A stretch of DNA of 64,000 nucleotides from Amphiduros pacificus (Eukaryota > Annelida > Polychaeta > Phyllodocida > Hesionidae): assembly GCA_949316495.1 (NCBI GenBank), contig OX439010.1, positions 21,519,766 through 21,583,765 on the forward strand, in the 5' to 3' direction. The notes below the pieces were generated by a model. That model worked only from the letters and a program-made list of their open reading frames with translations, made no database searches and had not been told where the DNA came from. The position numbers and the translations under genes are program-made. The stretch's first letter is position 1. The number at the start of each line of letters is the position of its first letter. Below, one piece after another: positions 34,597-46,499 of this stretch.

Positions 34597-34935
34597 ACTT
34601 GATAGGAAGGAATTGATAGTGCTAGCCATGTTTATTCCATCCATAACACCACCATATTTAGTATAGAATAAACATTTACCACAATTGAATGACTTGCTCA
34701 TGAAATCCAATGGTTGGATTAAAAATGCATTATGTTTTATGTAAAGGTTGGTGAGTTTCAGTGTACTCAGACCCAAGGAAATGATTTTAGTCTTTCCTGT
34801 TGTTGAGGTCACATGCCATGATTGTCCAGGGAGTTTTACAGGTATATCACACTGGCCAGAGTCAGCCCATTCACACACCTCACAATGGGGCCCTCTGCGG
34901 GGCGGAGCTTGCTGGTAGAAACTTTGCTTGCATCA
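34597..34935 (-). other. unassigned open frame, possible 3'-terminal exon or fossil
   Basis: About 112 codons are open from just after a TGA to a TAA. The frame reads FYQQAPPRRGPHCEVCEWAD, SGQCDIPVKLPGQSWHVTST and later LDFMSKSFNCGKCLF. There is no early Met, so it would have to be an internal or last exon; no strong acceptor is seen. An ATTAATAAAG word follows about 90 bp beyond the stop. Codon texture is more coding-like than the other short frames here, but no family was recognised. Confidence 0.2.
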
Positions 34936-36997
34936 TCATCCATCAGGTTGGAAAGCTCATTTAGACATTAACAACAATTAATCTAATGATAATTCATTCT
35001 ATGAGTTTAACCTTCCACTGTGTTAACGATATCAACACTCACCAATTTCATTGAATTCATAATGATCATCATTAAATTACATGAAGTTTCAATACATAAC
35101 ATTTTGTGAAATAAAATGTAGACTATAAAATTAAAAAATCAAATTTGAAAAATAACTTTCCCGTTCACTGTCTAAAATGTTTTCTTTGTGTTTGATACAG
35201 GGATAGAACTTAACATATGATGATGCTTAAAAATCTTCAAAAGTGAAATAGAGTTTCAGGAACAGTTAATATAAAAATATTTAAGGTCGCGATTGTTGTT
35301 GTCATGGATGTTATACTAGTGAAATTAGAATTTAGGTTCGCGTGTTATGGACTTCTAACAATATAGCTCTATTTATTTCCTGAATGGTTCCTAAGGCAAA
35401 TGGGTCAAATAGTCTGATCTAATTGGAATTAATACGGTTGTTAGTTCGCAGTGATATCTATTGAGGTGCCATTAATGGGGAGGTGAAGTGTGCACGGGTT
35501 CTAAGCTTGGACCCTGCGGCCATCCCTTGTTGCCCGCTGAGCACTATTGTTGTCAGCAAGCCATCATGCTCAGATTCTGTGAGGTCCCTAACTCTCCCTC
35601 AAGTAGACTGGGCCAACAGATTACAGCTCAAGTGGAAGCACAACCATTTTTGCATAGCGAGGCTAAATCCAAATAAATTTTGTAAAGAGAACACTGAGTT
35701 ACAAACCAGTGAAGTGTTCTGACTAATAGCACTCCCGGCAGAGGTTACATTCTACAAGCACCAATGCAAATTCTGATTTAATAGACGGTTCATACTTAAG
35801 TGATATGTCACTGCATACACTAATTTGAGGCACAATGGTTACAGCCAAGCCGTACACACACAAATATTAATTCAGCTTTGCACAAGTATTATGGAACAAA
35901 TACTTCAAGCACAACTAAACAAACCTTCGCACAGTGTTAATGTTTGTTTGCTCGGAACATTATCATCGCGCAACCCATTTTGATTCTATTAAACCATCCC
36001 ATTACTTACCCCCCCCCCCCCCCATTTTCAATACTTACATAAGTCTTCTAAAGCTCTCATCATAAGGCCACCCAGACATGTGAGCTGCCAGGAAAATATG
36101 AATTCAACCAAGAAAATTAATTTACTGCAAGTTACATGCCTGGGGGAGGGAGGTTTGTGTGTTCTTTTTAATCGTATGCTTTGATTCTGTGTTCATTTAA
36201 TATATAAATATCCTGAGGTTGTGCAGTCTTTCTTTACCAGTTTACCTTATATTCAAGCCATGTTGTTAACCGGATTATTCTCAGCCTGGCGAATTTAAGC
36301 AACAATTGCCGCATTTATACGAATTCCTTATGTAAACCGTTTGGACAAAACCCAGACTGAATAATGAGGGTATTTAGCCATTACAAAACTTGTTATGTTT
36401 ATCTTTTTGTTTGCCCAATTTAGATGGAATCACTGTTGACACACACGGTGAGCGGACTGCCCTCTAAACTTAATCTTGCCACAAATTGCTATTGCAACTA
36501 TTTTTGTGTTGATAATAAAGTGTGGGAAGCACAAAAGTCAACAGGACGGCGTGATAATCCTGAGCATGTGGCATGAGGGGTGAGACGGCCTGAAGGAAGT
36601 GAATCAATAAATCAGAGAAGACAATAGAGGGCGCTAAAGCAGGCAAATATGCCACATTTCACACATCTAAATCCTTATATCCCTTTGTATGTTACAGAAC
36701 AGGATGTGCCTCCTTGAAGCGCCTCACCAGTCTCTTCAACTTCACCCACCTATTCACGCGAGCATCTTTCAAATTCCATTGGCAAGTGGACTGTAAAACG
36801 TTTTCAAATCAATTGGGCGGCAAGAGTTGAGCCAAAGTTAAATCAATGCCACCCTTGTTTAGACAATAATATTTTCAGTAAGAATTCTCACATTTTGCTG
36901 TGGAGATATACAAAATACGAATAGCAGAGAGTTTGAGACCTCCGCCCTCTGAGGATATCGGATCCATCACAATAGATATTAACTAATACAGGTTGAC
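34936..36997. other. non-coding upstream region with possible regulatory islands
   Basis: About 35400-35980 and 36230-36960 are GC-richer, repeat-free and dense in CAAT/ATTA words. A run of 15 C lies at 36009-36023. No exon was recognised. Confidence 0.3.
36621..36634 (+). promoter_or_regulatory. weak CTCF-like site
   Basis: The plus strand reads ACAATAGAGGGCGC, matching 12 of 14 core positions, with the AGAGGGCGC centre intact. Confidence 0.25.
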
Positions 36998-37559
36998 TTT
37001 TACAGGGGAGAGATTAACTAAGATATCAGGGGAGAGGTTGACATTTACAGGGGAGAGATTAACTAAGACATCAGGGGAGAGGTTAACTAAGGCATCAGTG
37101 GAGAGATTAAGTTGACATCAGGGAGAGATTACTTAATATATCAGGGGAGAGATTAAGTAGACATCAGGGAGAGATTAACTAACACATCAGGGAGAGATCA
37201 ACTAACACATCAGGGGACAGATTAATTAGACATCAGGGAGAGATTAACTAAGATATCAGGGGAGAGGTTGACATTTACAGGGGAGAGATTAACTAAGACA
37301 TCAGGGGAGAGGTTAACTAAGGCATCAGTGGAGAGATTAAGTTGACATCAGGGAGAGATTACTTAATATATCAGGGGAGAGATTAAGTAGACATCAGGGA
37401 GAGATTAACTAACACATCAGGGAGAGATCAACTAACACATCAGGGGAGAGATATTAAATCAGACATCAGCGGAGAAGGTCACTAAAACATCATAGGAAAG
37501 ATTAACTAAGACATCGGGGGAAAAGGGTACTAAAACTAAAGACATCACGTAGAGAGATT
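36998..37559. repeat. ~24-bp minisatellite, block A
   Basis: Units are around AGATTAACTAAG ACATCAGGGGAG, with length variants. A ~240-bp multi-unit segment is repeated almost exactly (about 37010-37240 and 37250-37450). The unit is clearly related to those of the next two arrays. Confidence 0.93.
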
Positions 37560-38045
37560 AACTATTGATAAGAAGACATGATATGGGGCCAATAATTGAG
37601 ACATCAAAGGAGAAATTAACTAAGACATCAGGGGAAAGATTTACGAAGACTTCAGGAGAGAAACTGACAATGACGTCATCGGATAGATCAACTATAACAT
37701 CATGGGAGATATCAACTATGACATCACAGGAGAGATCAACTATGACATCACAGGAGAGATCAACTATGACATCACAAGAGAGATCAACTATGACATCACA
37801 GGAAAGATTAAGTATGACATCACAGGGGAGATCAACTATGACATCACAGGAGAGATCAACTATGACATCACAGGAAGAGATCAACTATGATATCACAGGA
37901 GAGATCAACTATGACATCACAGGAGAGATCAACTATGACATCACAGGAGAGATCAACTATGACATCACAGGAGAGATCAACTATGACATCACAGGAGAGA
38001 TCAACTATGACATCACAGGAGAGATCAACTATGACATCATGGAAA
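37560..38045. repeat. 24-bp minisatellite, block B
   Basis: About 20 units; the right part is almost perfect, of the form AGATCAACTATG ACATCACAGGAG. Since 24 is a multiple of 3, single frames stay open with an 8-residue period, giving spurious peptides on both strands. Confidence 0.95.
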
Positions 38046-38654
38046 AGGGTATTGAGACTTGCTTATGGAGGACTACGTAGGACACCACTTGAGAGATAAA
38101 CACGGGTGGCAATCAATTGATATTTACAGTAGGACAGACATGCTTTCTACTGGACCATGAGGAATCTTGGTAATGTAAAGCCTTTGTGTATAGAATGGCT
38201 TCATATACATAACTGGCAATGACATTGCAAAATTGTGTGAGAATGATATGCAAGACTAATTTGGCACTGGATGATTGTTTTGTAATTCTGACGAAGCTCG
38301 TCTTTATTTGACAATTGATAAAGTAAAATATAAACATGAAAAGGGGGTGTTTTTCATTTTAAATTTCTAACTATTGTCATAACTTTGAAGGGGTAACCAT
38401 GTTTGGGATAGAATGATTGTTCGCAAAAACAATGTTTAGGATTAGGTAGCAGTACCAAAAATACACCTGTTAGTTGCCCTGTTAGTTGCCCAGAGTCCTT
38501 AAATATGGCTTCAGTATTTGAAAAGGTGCACATCCATTTACTTCTGACCTTAAAATGTGAGTTAATAAAAACATTATTAACTCACCAGCTAGTACCTCAC
38601 AATCCTGAAAACCATAACAGACAGTTTGTGACCAGCGTCCAACATTAATATATC
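38046..38654. other. unique DNA between minisatellites
   Basis: No gene or named repeat was recognised. Confidence 0.4.
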
Positions 38655-39651
38655 AGACATCAGACAGAAAAGGTAGCTTAGACGTCACAGAGAAATGGTA
38701 ATGAGACATCACAGAAGAGGGATAACTAAATCATCACAGGAGAAGGACAACTTGGTCATCACAGGAGAAGGACAACTTTGTCATCACAGGAGAGGGAGAA
38801 CTTTGTCGTCACAGGAGAAGGACAACTTGGTCATCACTGGAGAAGGACAACTTGGTCATCACAGGAGAAGGACAACTTGGTCATCACAGGGGGACAACTT
38901 GGTCATCAAAGGAGAAGGACAACTTGGTCATCAAAGGAGAAGGACAACTTGGTCATCACGGGTGAGGGACAACTTGGTCATCACAGGAGAAAGACAACTT
39001 GGTCATTACAGGTGAAGGACAACTATGTCATCACAGGAGAGGGACAACTTTGTCATCACAGGAGAAGGACAACTTGGTCATCACAGGAGAAGGACAACTT
39101 GGTCATCACAGGTGAAGGACAACTTGGTCATCAAAGGAGAAGGACAACTTGGTCATCACGGGTGAGGGACAACTTTGTCATCACAGGAGAAGGACAACTT
39201 GGTCATCACTGGAGAATGACAATTCGGTCATCACAGGTGAAGGACAACTTGGTCATCACAGGAGAAGGACAACTTGGTCATCAAAGGAGAAGGACAACTT
39301 GGTCATCACGGGTGAGGGACAACTTGGTCATCACAGGAGGAGGACAACTTGGTCATTACAGGTGAAGGACAACTTTGTCATCACAGGAGAGGGACAACTT
39401 TGTCATCACAGGAGAAGGACAACTTGGTCATCACGGGTGAGGGACAACTTTGTCATCACAGGAGAATGATAACTTGGTCATCACAGGAGAAGGACAACTT
39501 GGTCATCACAGGAGAAGGACAACTTGGTCATCACAGGAGAAGGACAACTTGGTCATCACAGGAGAAGGATAACTTTGTCATCACAGGTGAAGGACAGCTT
39601 GGTCATCAAAGGAGAAGGACAACTTGGTCATCACAGGAGAAGACATTACAA
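38655..39651. repeat. 25-bp minisatellite, block C
   Basis: About 39 units of the form GGACAACTTGGTCATCACAG plus GAGAA. The unit differs from block B by a few bases and one insertion. Spurious open frames run through all three plus-strand frames. Confidence 0.96.
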
Positions 39652-40631
39652 GAGAGTTTTCGGCATTCAAGACCTTTCAATTGCACAGTACTTTTTATCT
39701 TCTAGACTACAGTCCAAAGAAGATGGACAGCCAGAGAGATACGTAACTGCAATCCCTCCTGTGTACGAGGCTGAGGATTAAGCGTCCAATTGCCTCGGGC
39801 TTTAAGCAAGGCCAATCACCCATCCCTTGGATCAAATTAAGCCCTGGGAAAATTATCTTCCATTGAATTTTATTCAATCTCCAGTAACTCGAATTAAGCC
39901 CAAATTGTCAGTAACAATTTCAATAAATTTATGTTTTCTTTCTGTCGGTACAATAGGGCTGGCAATTTGTGCAGATAATACAGTGTTTAATGGAAATAAT
40001 GACACGATCACTGGTTCCCCGCCTGCGCCGCTAATTGCAAACAGGTTGAACAGAATGTGACCAAATTGCTGCTCCCCGAGATACCCACATTCTGTTTTGG
40101 CAGTCGTTTAATGAAACGCCAGTTACGGCCCGTGGGGAGGCTGGAGAAGATATTGTGCAGTATCAGGGCCGAGCCGCGCAGGCGTACTGGGTACCATGGC
40201 CACGTGACTTCCTGTCATCTCCAGTCCACTCAATGGCACTACAACATGGACCGCGGTCACTGGAATAGAATATCCCACTAAATGACTTGATTGAGAGTTA
40301 TTCTAAGCCAAGCTTTCCATCTCTTTCTTTAAGTAAATGATATGTCATTGATGTGTGATAGTTTTAAGAAATGTTTGTTATGTGGAAACAGCTAGGTTTG
40401 ATCGCAACTGGAAATGACCCGAAAAAATATTCTTCAAATTTGAAGAGATGTTTCTCACTTCAACCAATTATCCATTTCTAATTATTGAAGAACAATATGA
40501 ATCAAAAGTGTCAGACATTACTAAAAGGCCAAACAGAAAATTAGAATCTGACCGGTTTGGCCTTTTTCATGTCAGTGTTGCAAAAAAAAAAAGATTTATT
40601 CCGGCCCTTTTGTTTGCCTTTTTCAACCCAG
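39652..40631. other. possible regulatory island
   Basis: About 39760-40290 is GC-richer, with repeated AATTAAGCCC/AATTG words, CCACGTGACTT and several CCAAT boxes. No exon was recognised. Function is inferred only from composition. Confidence 0.3.
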
Positions 40632-40800
40632 GTGCAACTTAGAGCTACAGGTTCCAGCCCTTTTCATTAGAATCTTTCAATAAGAGTGCAACTTAGAGCT
40701 ACAGGTTCAAGCCCTTTTTATTAGAATCATTCAATAAGGGTTCAACATGGTTTCCAGCCCTTTTCATCAAGCCCTTTCAACGTTGGTGCAATTTAGAGCA
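40632..40800. repeat. 54-bp tandem repeat, ~3 degenerate copies
   Basis: Units begin GTGCAACTTAGAGCTACAGG at about 40632 and 40686. The third is degraded (GGTTTCCAGCCCTTTTCATC shared). Confidence 0.8.
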
Positions 40801-40904
40801 ATCTTCAAGACAGAATTATTCATAAACGTATTTGTACAAATCATTCCGATATTAGATCATGGGCTTGATATGTCATTATAAGCTACTCTTAAATATCCAG
40901 ATAA

Positions 40905-42440
40905 CACAGTGATGTCATGTATGATGAGTCACTGTCCAGTCCACTGTCACCGTCCCGTTCACTGTGATGTCATGTACGATGAGTCACTGTCCAGTCCACT
41001 GTCACCATCCAGTGTTCTGTGATGTCATGTATGATGAGTCACTGTTCAGTTTATTGTGATTTCATGTACGATGAGTTACCCTCCAGTCAATTTTAATCTC
41101 ATGTATGATGGGTCACCATCCAGACAACTGTGATGTCATGAATGGTGAGTCACTGTCCAGTCCACTGTCACTATCCACTGTGATATGATGAGTCAGTGAC
41201 CACTCCACTGTGATGTCGTATATAATGAGTCACCGCCCAGTCCACTGTGATGTCATGTATGATGAGTCACCATCCAGTCCACTGTGATGTCATGAATGGT
41301 GAGTCACTGTCCAGTCCACTGTTACCATGCAGTCTTCTGTGATGTCATGTATGATGATTCACTGTCCAGTTTATTGTGATTTCATGTGCGATGAGTTACC
41401 CTCCAGTCAATTGTAATGTCATGTATGATGGGTCACCATCCAGACAACTGTGATGTCATGAATGGTGAGTCACTGTCCAGTCCACTGTTACCATGCAGTC
41501 TTCTGTGATGTCATGTATGATGATTCACTGTCCAGTTTATTGTGATTTCATGTACGATGAGTTACCCTCCAGTCAATTGTAATGTCATGTATGATGGGTC
41601 ACCATCCAGACAACTGTGATGTCATGAATGGTGAGTCACTGTCCAGTCCACTGTTACCATGCAGTCTTCTGCGATGTCATGTATGATGATTCACTGTCCA
41701 GTTTATTGTGATTTCATGTACGATGAGTTACCCTCCAGTCAATTGTAATGTCATGTATGATGGGTCACCATCCAGACAACTGTGATGTCATGAATGGTGA
41801 GTCACTGTCCAGTCCACTGTCACCATGCAGTCTTCTGTGATGTAATGTATGATGATTCACTATCCAGTCCACTGTGATGTCATGTATGATGAGTCACCAT
41901 CCAGTCCATTGTGATGTCATGTATGACAAGTCACTATCCAGTCTATTGTTATTTCATGTATGATGAGTAACCCTCCAGTCTATTTAATGTCATGTATGAT
42001 AGGTCACCATCCAGTCAACTGTGATGGCATATATGACAAGTTACTGCCTGGTACATTATGATGTTATATATGAAGAGTCCCTCTCCAGTCTATTGTGATG
42101 TATGATGGGTCGCCATCCAGTCAACTGTGATGGCATATATGACAAGTTACTGCCTGGTACATTATGATGTTATATATGAAGAGTCCCTCTCCAGTCTATT
42201 GTGATGTATGATAGGTCACCATCCAGTCAACTGTGATGGCATATATGACAAGTTACTGCCTGGTACATTATGATGTTATATATGAAGAGTCCCTGTATGA
42301 TGAGTCACTGTCCAGTCCAATGTGATGTCATGTATGATGAGTCACCATCCAGTCCAATGTATTGTGATGTATGATGGGTCACCTCCCAGTCAATCGTGAG
42401 GTCATATATGATGAGTTACTGCCCAGTGCTTTATGATGTT
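40905..42440. repeat. ~37-bp minisatellite with higher-order units
   Basis: The basic unit is around GATGTCATGTATGATGAGTC plus ACCATCCAGTCCACTGT. A 166-bp higher-order unit repeats with the marker GTTACCATGC at 41321, 41487 and 41653, with a GTCACCATGC variant at 41819. A different 106-bp higher-order unit repeats at 42003, 42109 and 42215. Confidence 0.94.
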
Positions 42441-42815
42441 TTTTTGTTGTTATTGTTTTTTAAAATCACATTTTTATTTCAAAAGAGACAAAAGATAGTC
42501 ATATTGGTCATCATATGAGGTATTTTTAAGAATATGTTTATGTAGATATAATATTTTGCCAATTATGTCATGTATGCCAATTGAAAGCAATGACAATATT
42601 TTCGTCTCCTTGAAAACCAAACAATATACATTATTTAAGCTCATTTACATTTATAAGTTCTTCAAATGTAATGGGACTTGTTCTGTTCCACCATGAGAGA
42701 AAGCTTTTCCAGAAATGTTTTAAATACTGAAGACCTGATTTAAAACATTCAATGAAGTAATGCTGTATATTATCTGTTCCATCTCAAAAGCAACATAAAT
42801 TGGAATTTATCATTT
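42441..42815 (-). mobile_element. Tx1/L1-type LINE remnant, C-terminal part
   Basis: The minus strand reads [40 protein letters not shown] and CILFGFQGDENIVIAFN, the end of ORF2 as found in Tx1/L1-clade LINEs. Several in-frame stops show decay. It is separated from the RT piece at 43100-43480 by a (TA)n tract; the rest of RT is absent. Confidence 0.72.
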
Positions 42816-42817
42816 TA

Positions 42818-43096
<279 letters not shown>

Positions 43097-43099
43097 CGT

Positions 43100-43480
43100 A
43101 TATGTATATACCGGATATATATAAATTTGTTCTTTTTAGGAAGTAGTGTTAAGATATCGCATTTTTGTTCAGTAGATAATTTACCAACATTCAAAGCAAA
43201 TAAAATGCTTTCAAAAACTAAGGTTTTGATGTCAGAAAAATGTATAGAAATATGTTAAGAAGCCATCAGAACCAGGAATGTGTCCATCTTTTAGATGCTT
43301 GAGACTATTTAATATTTCATTTTCTGTTATTACACCATCACAAATTTATTTATCAATATCATTTAGTACTGGGCCATCATCTTGTTCACAGAAGAAAAAA
43401 TAGACTCATTGTACTCATCTGATGTGTCGTCCAACTTGTCTTTATATAAATTTTCATAAAGATGATTTCTGATGTGTTTT
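43100..43480 (-). mobile_element. Tx1/L1-type LINE remnant, N-terminal RT part
   Basis: The minus strand has the blocks [40 protein letters not shown] and [16 protein letters not shown], the start of an L1/Tx1 reverse transcriptase. At least one frameshift and several stops separate the blocks. The match ends where the TA tract begins. Confidence 0.78.
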
Positions 43481-46400
43481 TACATTTGTTTTGTTTATCG
43501 TGCAGATTCAAAACATAAAACAATATTATGAATTTAGATATTTATCACTTAGGGATTGTGTTACCATCGAAATGTAATTATAAATTAGTTAAATAAAATT
43601 AGTCAATTCCAATCATTTATATGCATGTTGGAAATCATGATCACCGAATCCTTCTCTTAAATAATTAGACATTATTAGTATTTCCCTAATATGGCTATGG
43701 ACATTAGAAAGTCATTACGATACGCATTCATACTTAGTAATATCATGTGCATTTAATTTGACAGAGAATCAATGGAAAAGCTGATCTCCATTGTTTTGCC
43801 TGCAGCCATATTTGATTCAATCATCCACCAATATCCAGCTTATTTGGTTAGCAAATTTGCACCATATAATGGGGAATCATCGCCTTCTCATATCCCCTTT
43901 AGTTTAATTATTTTCTCATTTTTCTCATCTTGCCCAAGGCAGGTCTCCGGCAGAGTGATCAGTATTTACGAGGCGGGGAGAGGTCCATAGGCCGATTGCC
44001 GATCTCCATGTTGTTTTTTTCCCCCAATGAAAAGTACACACCGGAACTGTACAACTTTACCGGAACCAGAACTGTACAACTCCACTATATTTAATCATTG
44101 GTGGGAGTGATTGGCAGGGGGCCTATATTGGAGATGGTATAAACTTCGGTATAAATTTAAATTAATAATTTACTTTTATATAAGGGACATAAATACTTAC
44201 CTGTTAGCTGAAATAGTATTTAAACCTAACCATTTCTCTGATTTGATATTAAATGTATATGCCCATACTGAAAGCAATTGAACCAGATCAGTTTCATTAA
44301 AACGTGGTAGCTTTGTAGTCATGAAAATGATCTGTGTGTGAGACGTCTTGACATATCATGCTTTGTCCGATATTCTTGTGAAGATGATTTCCAATTACTA
44401 CACAAATTTTGTATCACAATGAAGCTTCGCTTCATGCCCTGATATAAATATCCTCAACATGTCTATAATAATCACCCAGATTTTTTGTGGGATAGCTCAT
44501 TATGGAGAACATGTGTGATTATTTGTTGCTGTTGCTCTCCTAAACATTTGTGTGTCATCACATTGTACATGCAATTACTTGGAAAGTGATATAAAGCAGT
44601 TAGATTGTTGGAGGCATTACTTCCATACCGGAATATCACTCCCTTGTATATCCCACATATCAACTGATGAGCAGGTTCCTGTAATAGCAACTAAACATGC
44701 AGGGCGAATATGTAGTCATCGGGGGACATCTCAACAATATCAGCAGGCGTTTTTTATAGGGATTCATTCATTACTTATGTCAAACAGGGATGAAATCCCG
44801 ACCTCGGTATCAATGCGTCACTTTCGAAACTCTACATGTGTGTCATCTGTATCAACAAATACTGTTTTTACAGGCTAATTTATACTTATATTATGTATGA
44901 ATATATAATCCTCGCATGATGAATGAAGATACATTCCTCGCAATCATTCGCGATCAAACCCACGACCTTTGGATCACCACAGACAAACTAGTGCGAATAA
45001 GCTGGCGCTCTAACCAACTGACCCGTGGCCCCATGTCGGGTTTTATTCCTTCTTAGCCTGGCTATGCTCAATGTTATAGTAAGACAAAGGAAATATCCAA
45101 GGCATTTACTAAAACCAAACAATAGGAATACTAAAACTGCAGAGTTTTTTAACGGTCCCTGGAATTTTCTGACTAAATCATAAGAAATCACCTGCTCCCG
45201 GCACGCGAGGAAGAAAAATGGCGGAACCAAAAGCAAATTAATTACCTATATTAGTACAAATAGCTGGTGGCCATTGTAAAGTAGGTAAACATCATACCGG
45301 TAGCAATATAAGCGACATGTAATTTCTCAAATTATACAGCATTTAGTTTTAATTTCACATCCCCTATGGCTAGCTTGGTCTTGTTTGGACAGCCAGACCA
45401 AATTAATAGTGGCCGTAAAGGCTTGGTGCGGACCCGTCTAGATCATTTCGGGAATATGCCTTTGCCTCTGCAAGCAATAAAAGGCTGATCAATCTATCAC
45501 CAACTTTGCGAGCGGAAATTATCAAATTTAGCCCAAAGCAGCAGATAGAATGAATTTGAATCACAGTGAATCACTCATTATTAGATTGTGAATAGGCGAT
45601 TTGCTGTGAAAATATGGTTAGTCCAGGCAACACTGACATGAATTTGACTTGTGGTAACAAGTTAATTTATCGTGGTAACGAGTTGATTTGGCAGGAAAGA
45701 GGTGGAAAGATGGAAACTCAGTGATGGAATTTTCTTTCTTGTTTACTCGATAATCAATCTGATGAGGACACCTTTCACAATAGAATATAGCCTGGAAGCC
45801 AAGTTTTCAGAGAGTATATATGGTGTATAAAGCTTCTCACCTGAAAACCTATTTTATTTGGAATTTAATCCACAATTGTAAATTGACACACTCCCGCCAT
45901 AAAAAGGCATTATGATAGGTTTTATAACAAAGCGAATACAAACTGGAAGAATGGAATGAAAAGGGGAAATATGTGAGGAAAGAATTCAAACAAAATAGGT
46001 CTAAAGTTGTGAGGGGGGAACATAGAAGGAAACATTAAAAGGGGTTTCCCAATAGAAAAACGTTGCAGCCGAGATATCATTCCTAAGTTTGATTTTCAAT
46101 ATAGGTTGGAGATGGTATGTGGCAGTGTTTGTAATTGGAGTGATATTTTTTTTTTTAAAGAATTATAAAGAGTTTTCGGAAGAATCGTTAGTGGTCAACT
46201 TGACCTACCAAATCAATATAAAATGACCGCGCTGTACATTGTAAATGATACTTGCACACCTTTAAGATTGACTAGTGATCAAGGCAAGGCCAAAGGTCAA
46301 ATGGTCATGCTAACTGAAAATTCTGATTGGAGCGTACAAAAGGTATTTCCAAACTGTACCAAATGTTATATTGAAAAGGGTCATTAAACTGAGACCAGGC

Positions 46401-46499
46401 TTAATTTCTATAAGTATAATATATATAGAATACATTTGTGAATTGATAAAAGTAGTAATGAATGATGAATCAGGAAAAGGTCAACATAGGACAAATGAT
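43481..46499. other. non-coding DNA with possible regulatory islands
   Basis: About 43740-44150 and 45360-45900 are GC-richer and rich in CAAT/ATTA words. A SINE head is at 44941-45034. No exon was recognised; a 108-codon plus-strand frame at 44552-44878 has no domain. Confidence 0.3.
44941..45034 (-). mobile_element. SINE head fragment
   Basis: It reads GATCAAACCCACGACCTTTG, GATCACCACAGACAAACTAG and GCTCTAACCAACTGACCCGT. This is the complement of the tRNA-like head of the SINE family. Body and tail are missing. Confidence 0.8.

Noticed and set aside
36998-39651. CRISPR-like regular short repeats
   Set aside because: The units are contiguous with no unique spacers, and the DNA is animal nuclear DNA.
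37558-39781. Open frames up to 195 codons
   Set aside because: They come from the 24- and 25-bp minisatellites; the peptides are 8- and 25-residue repeats.
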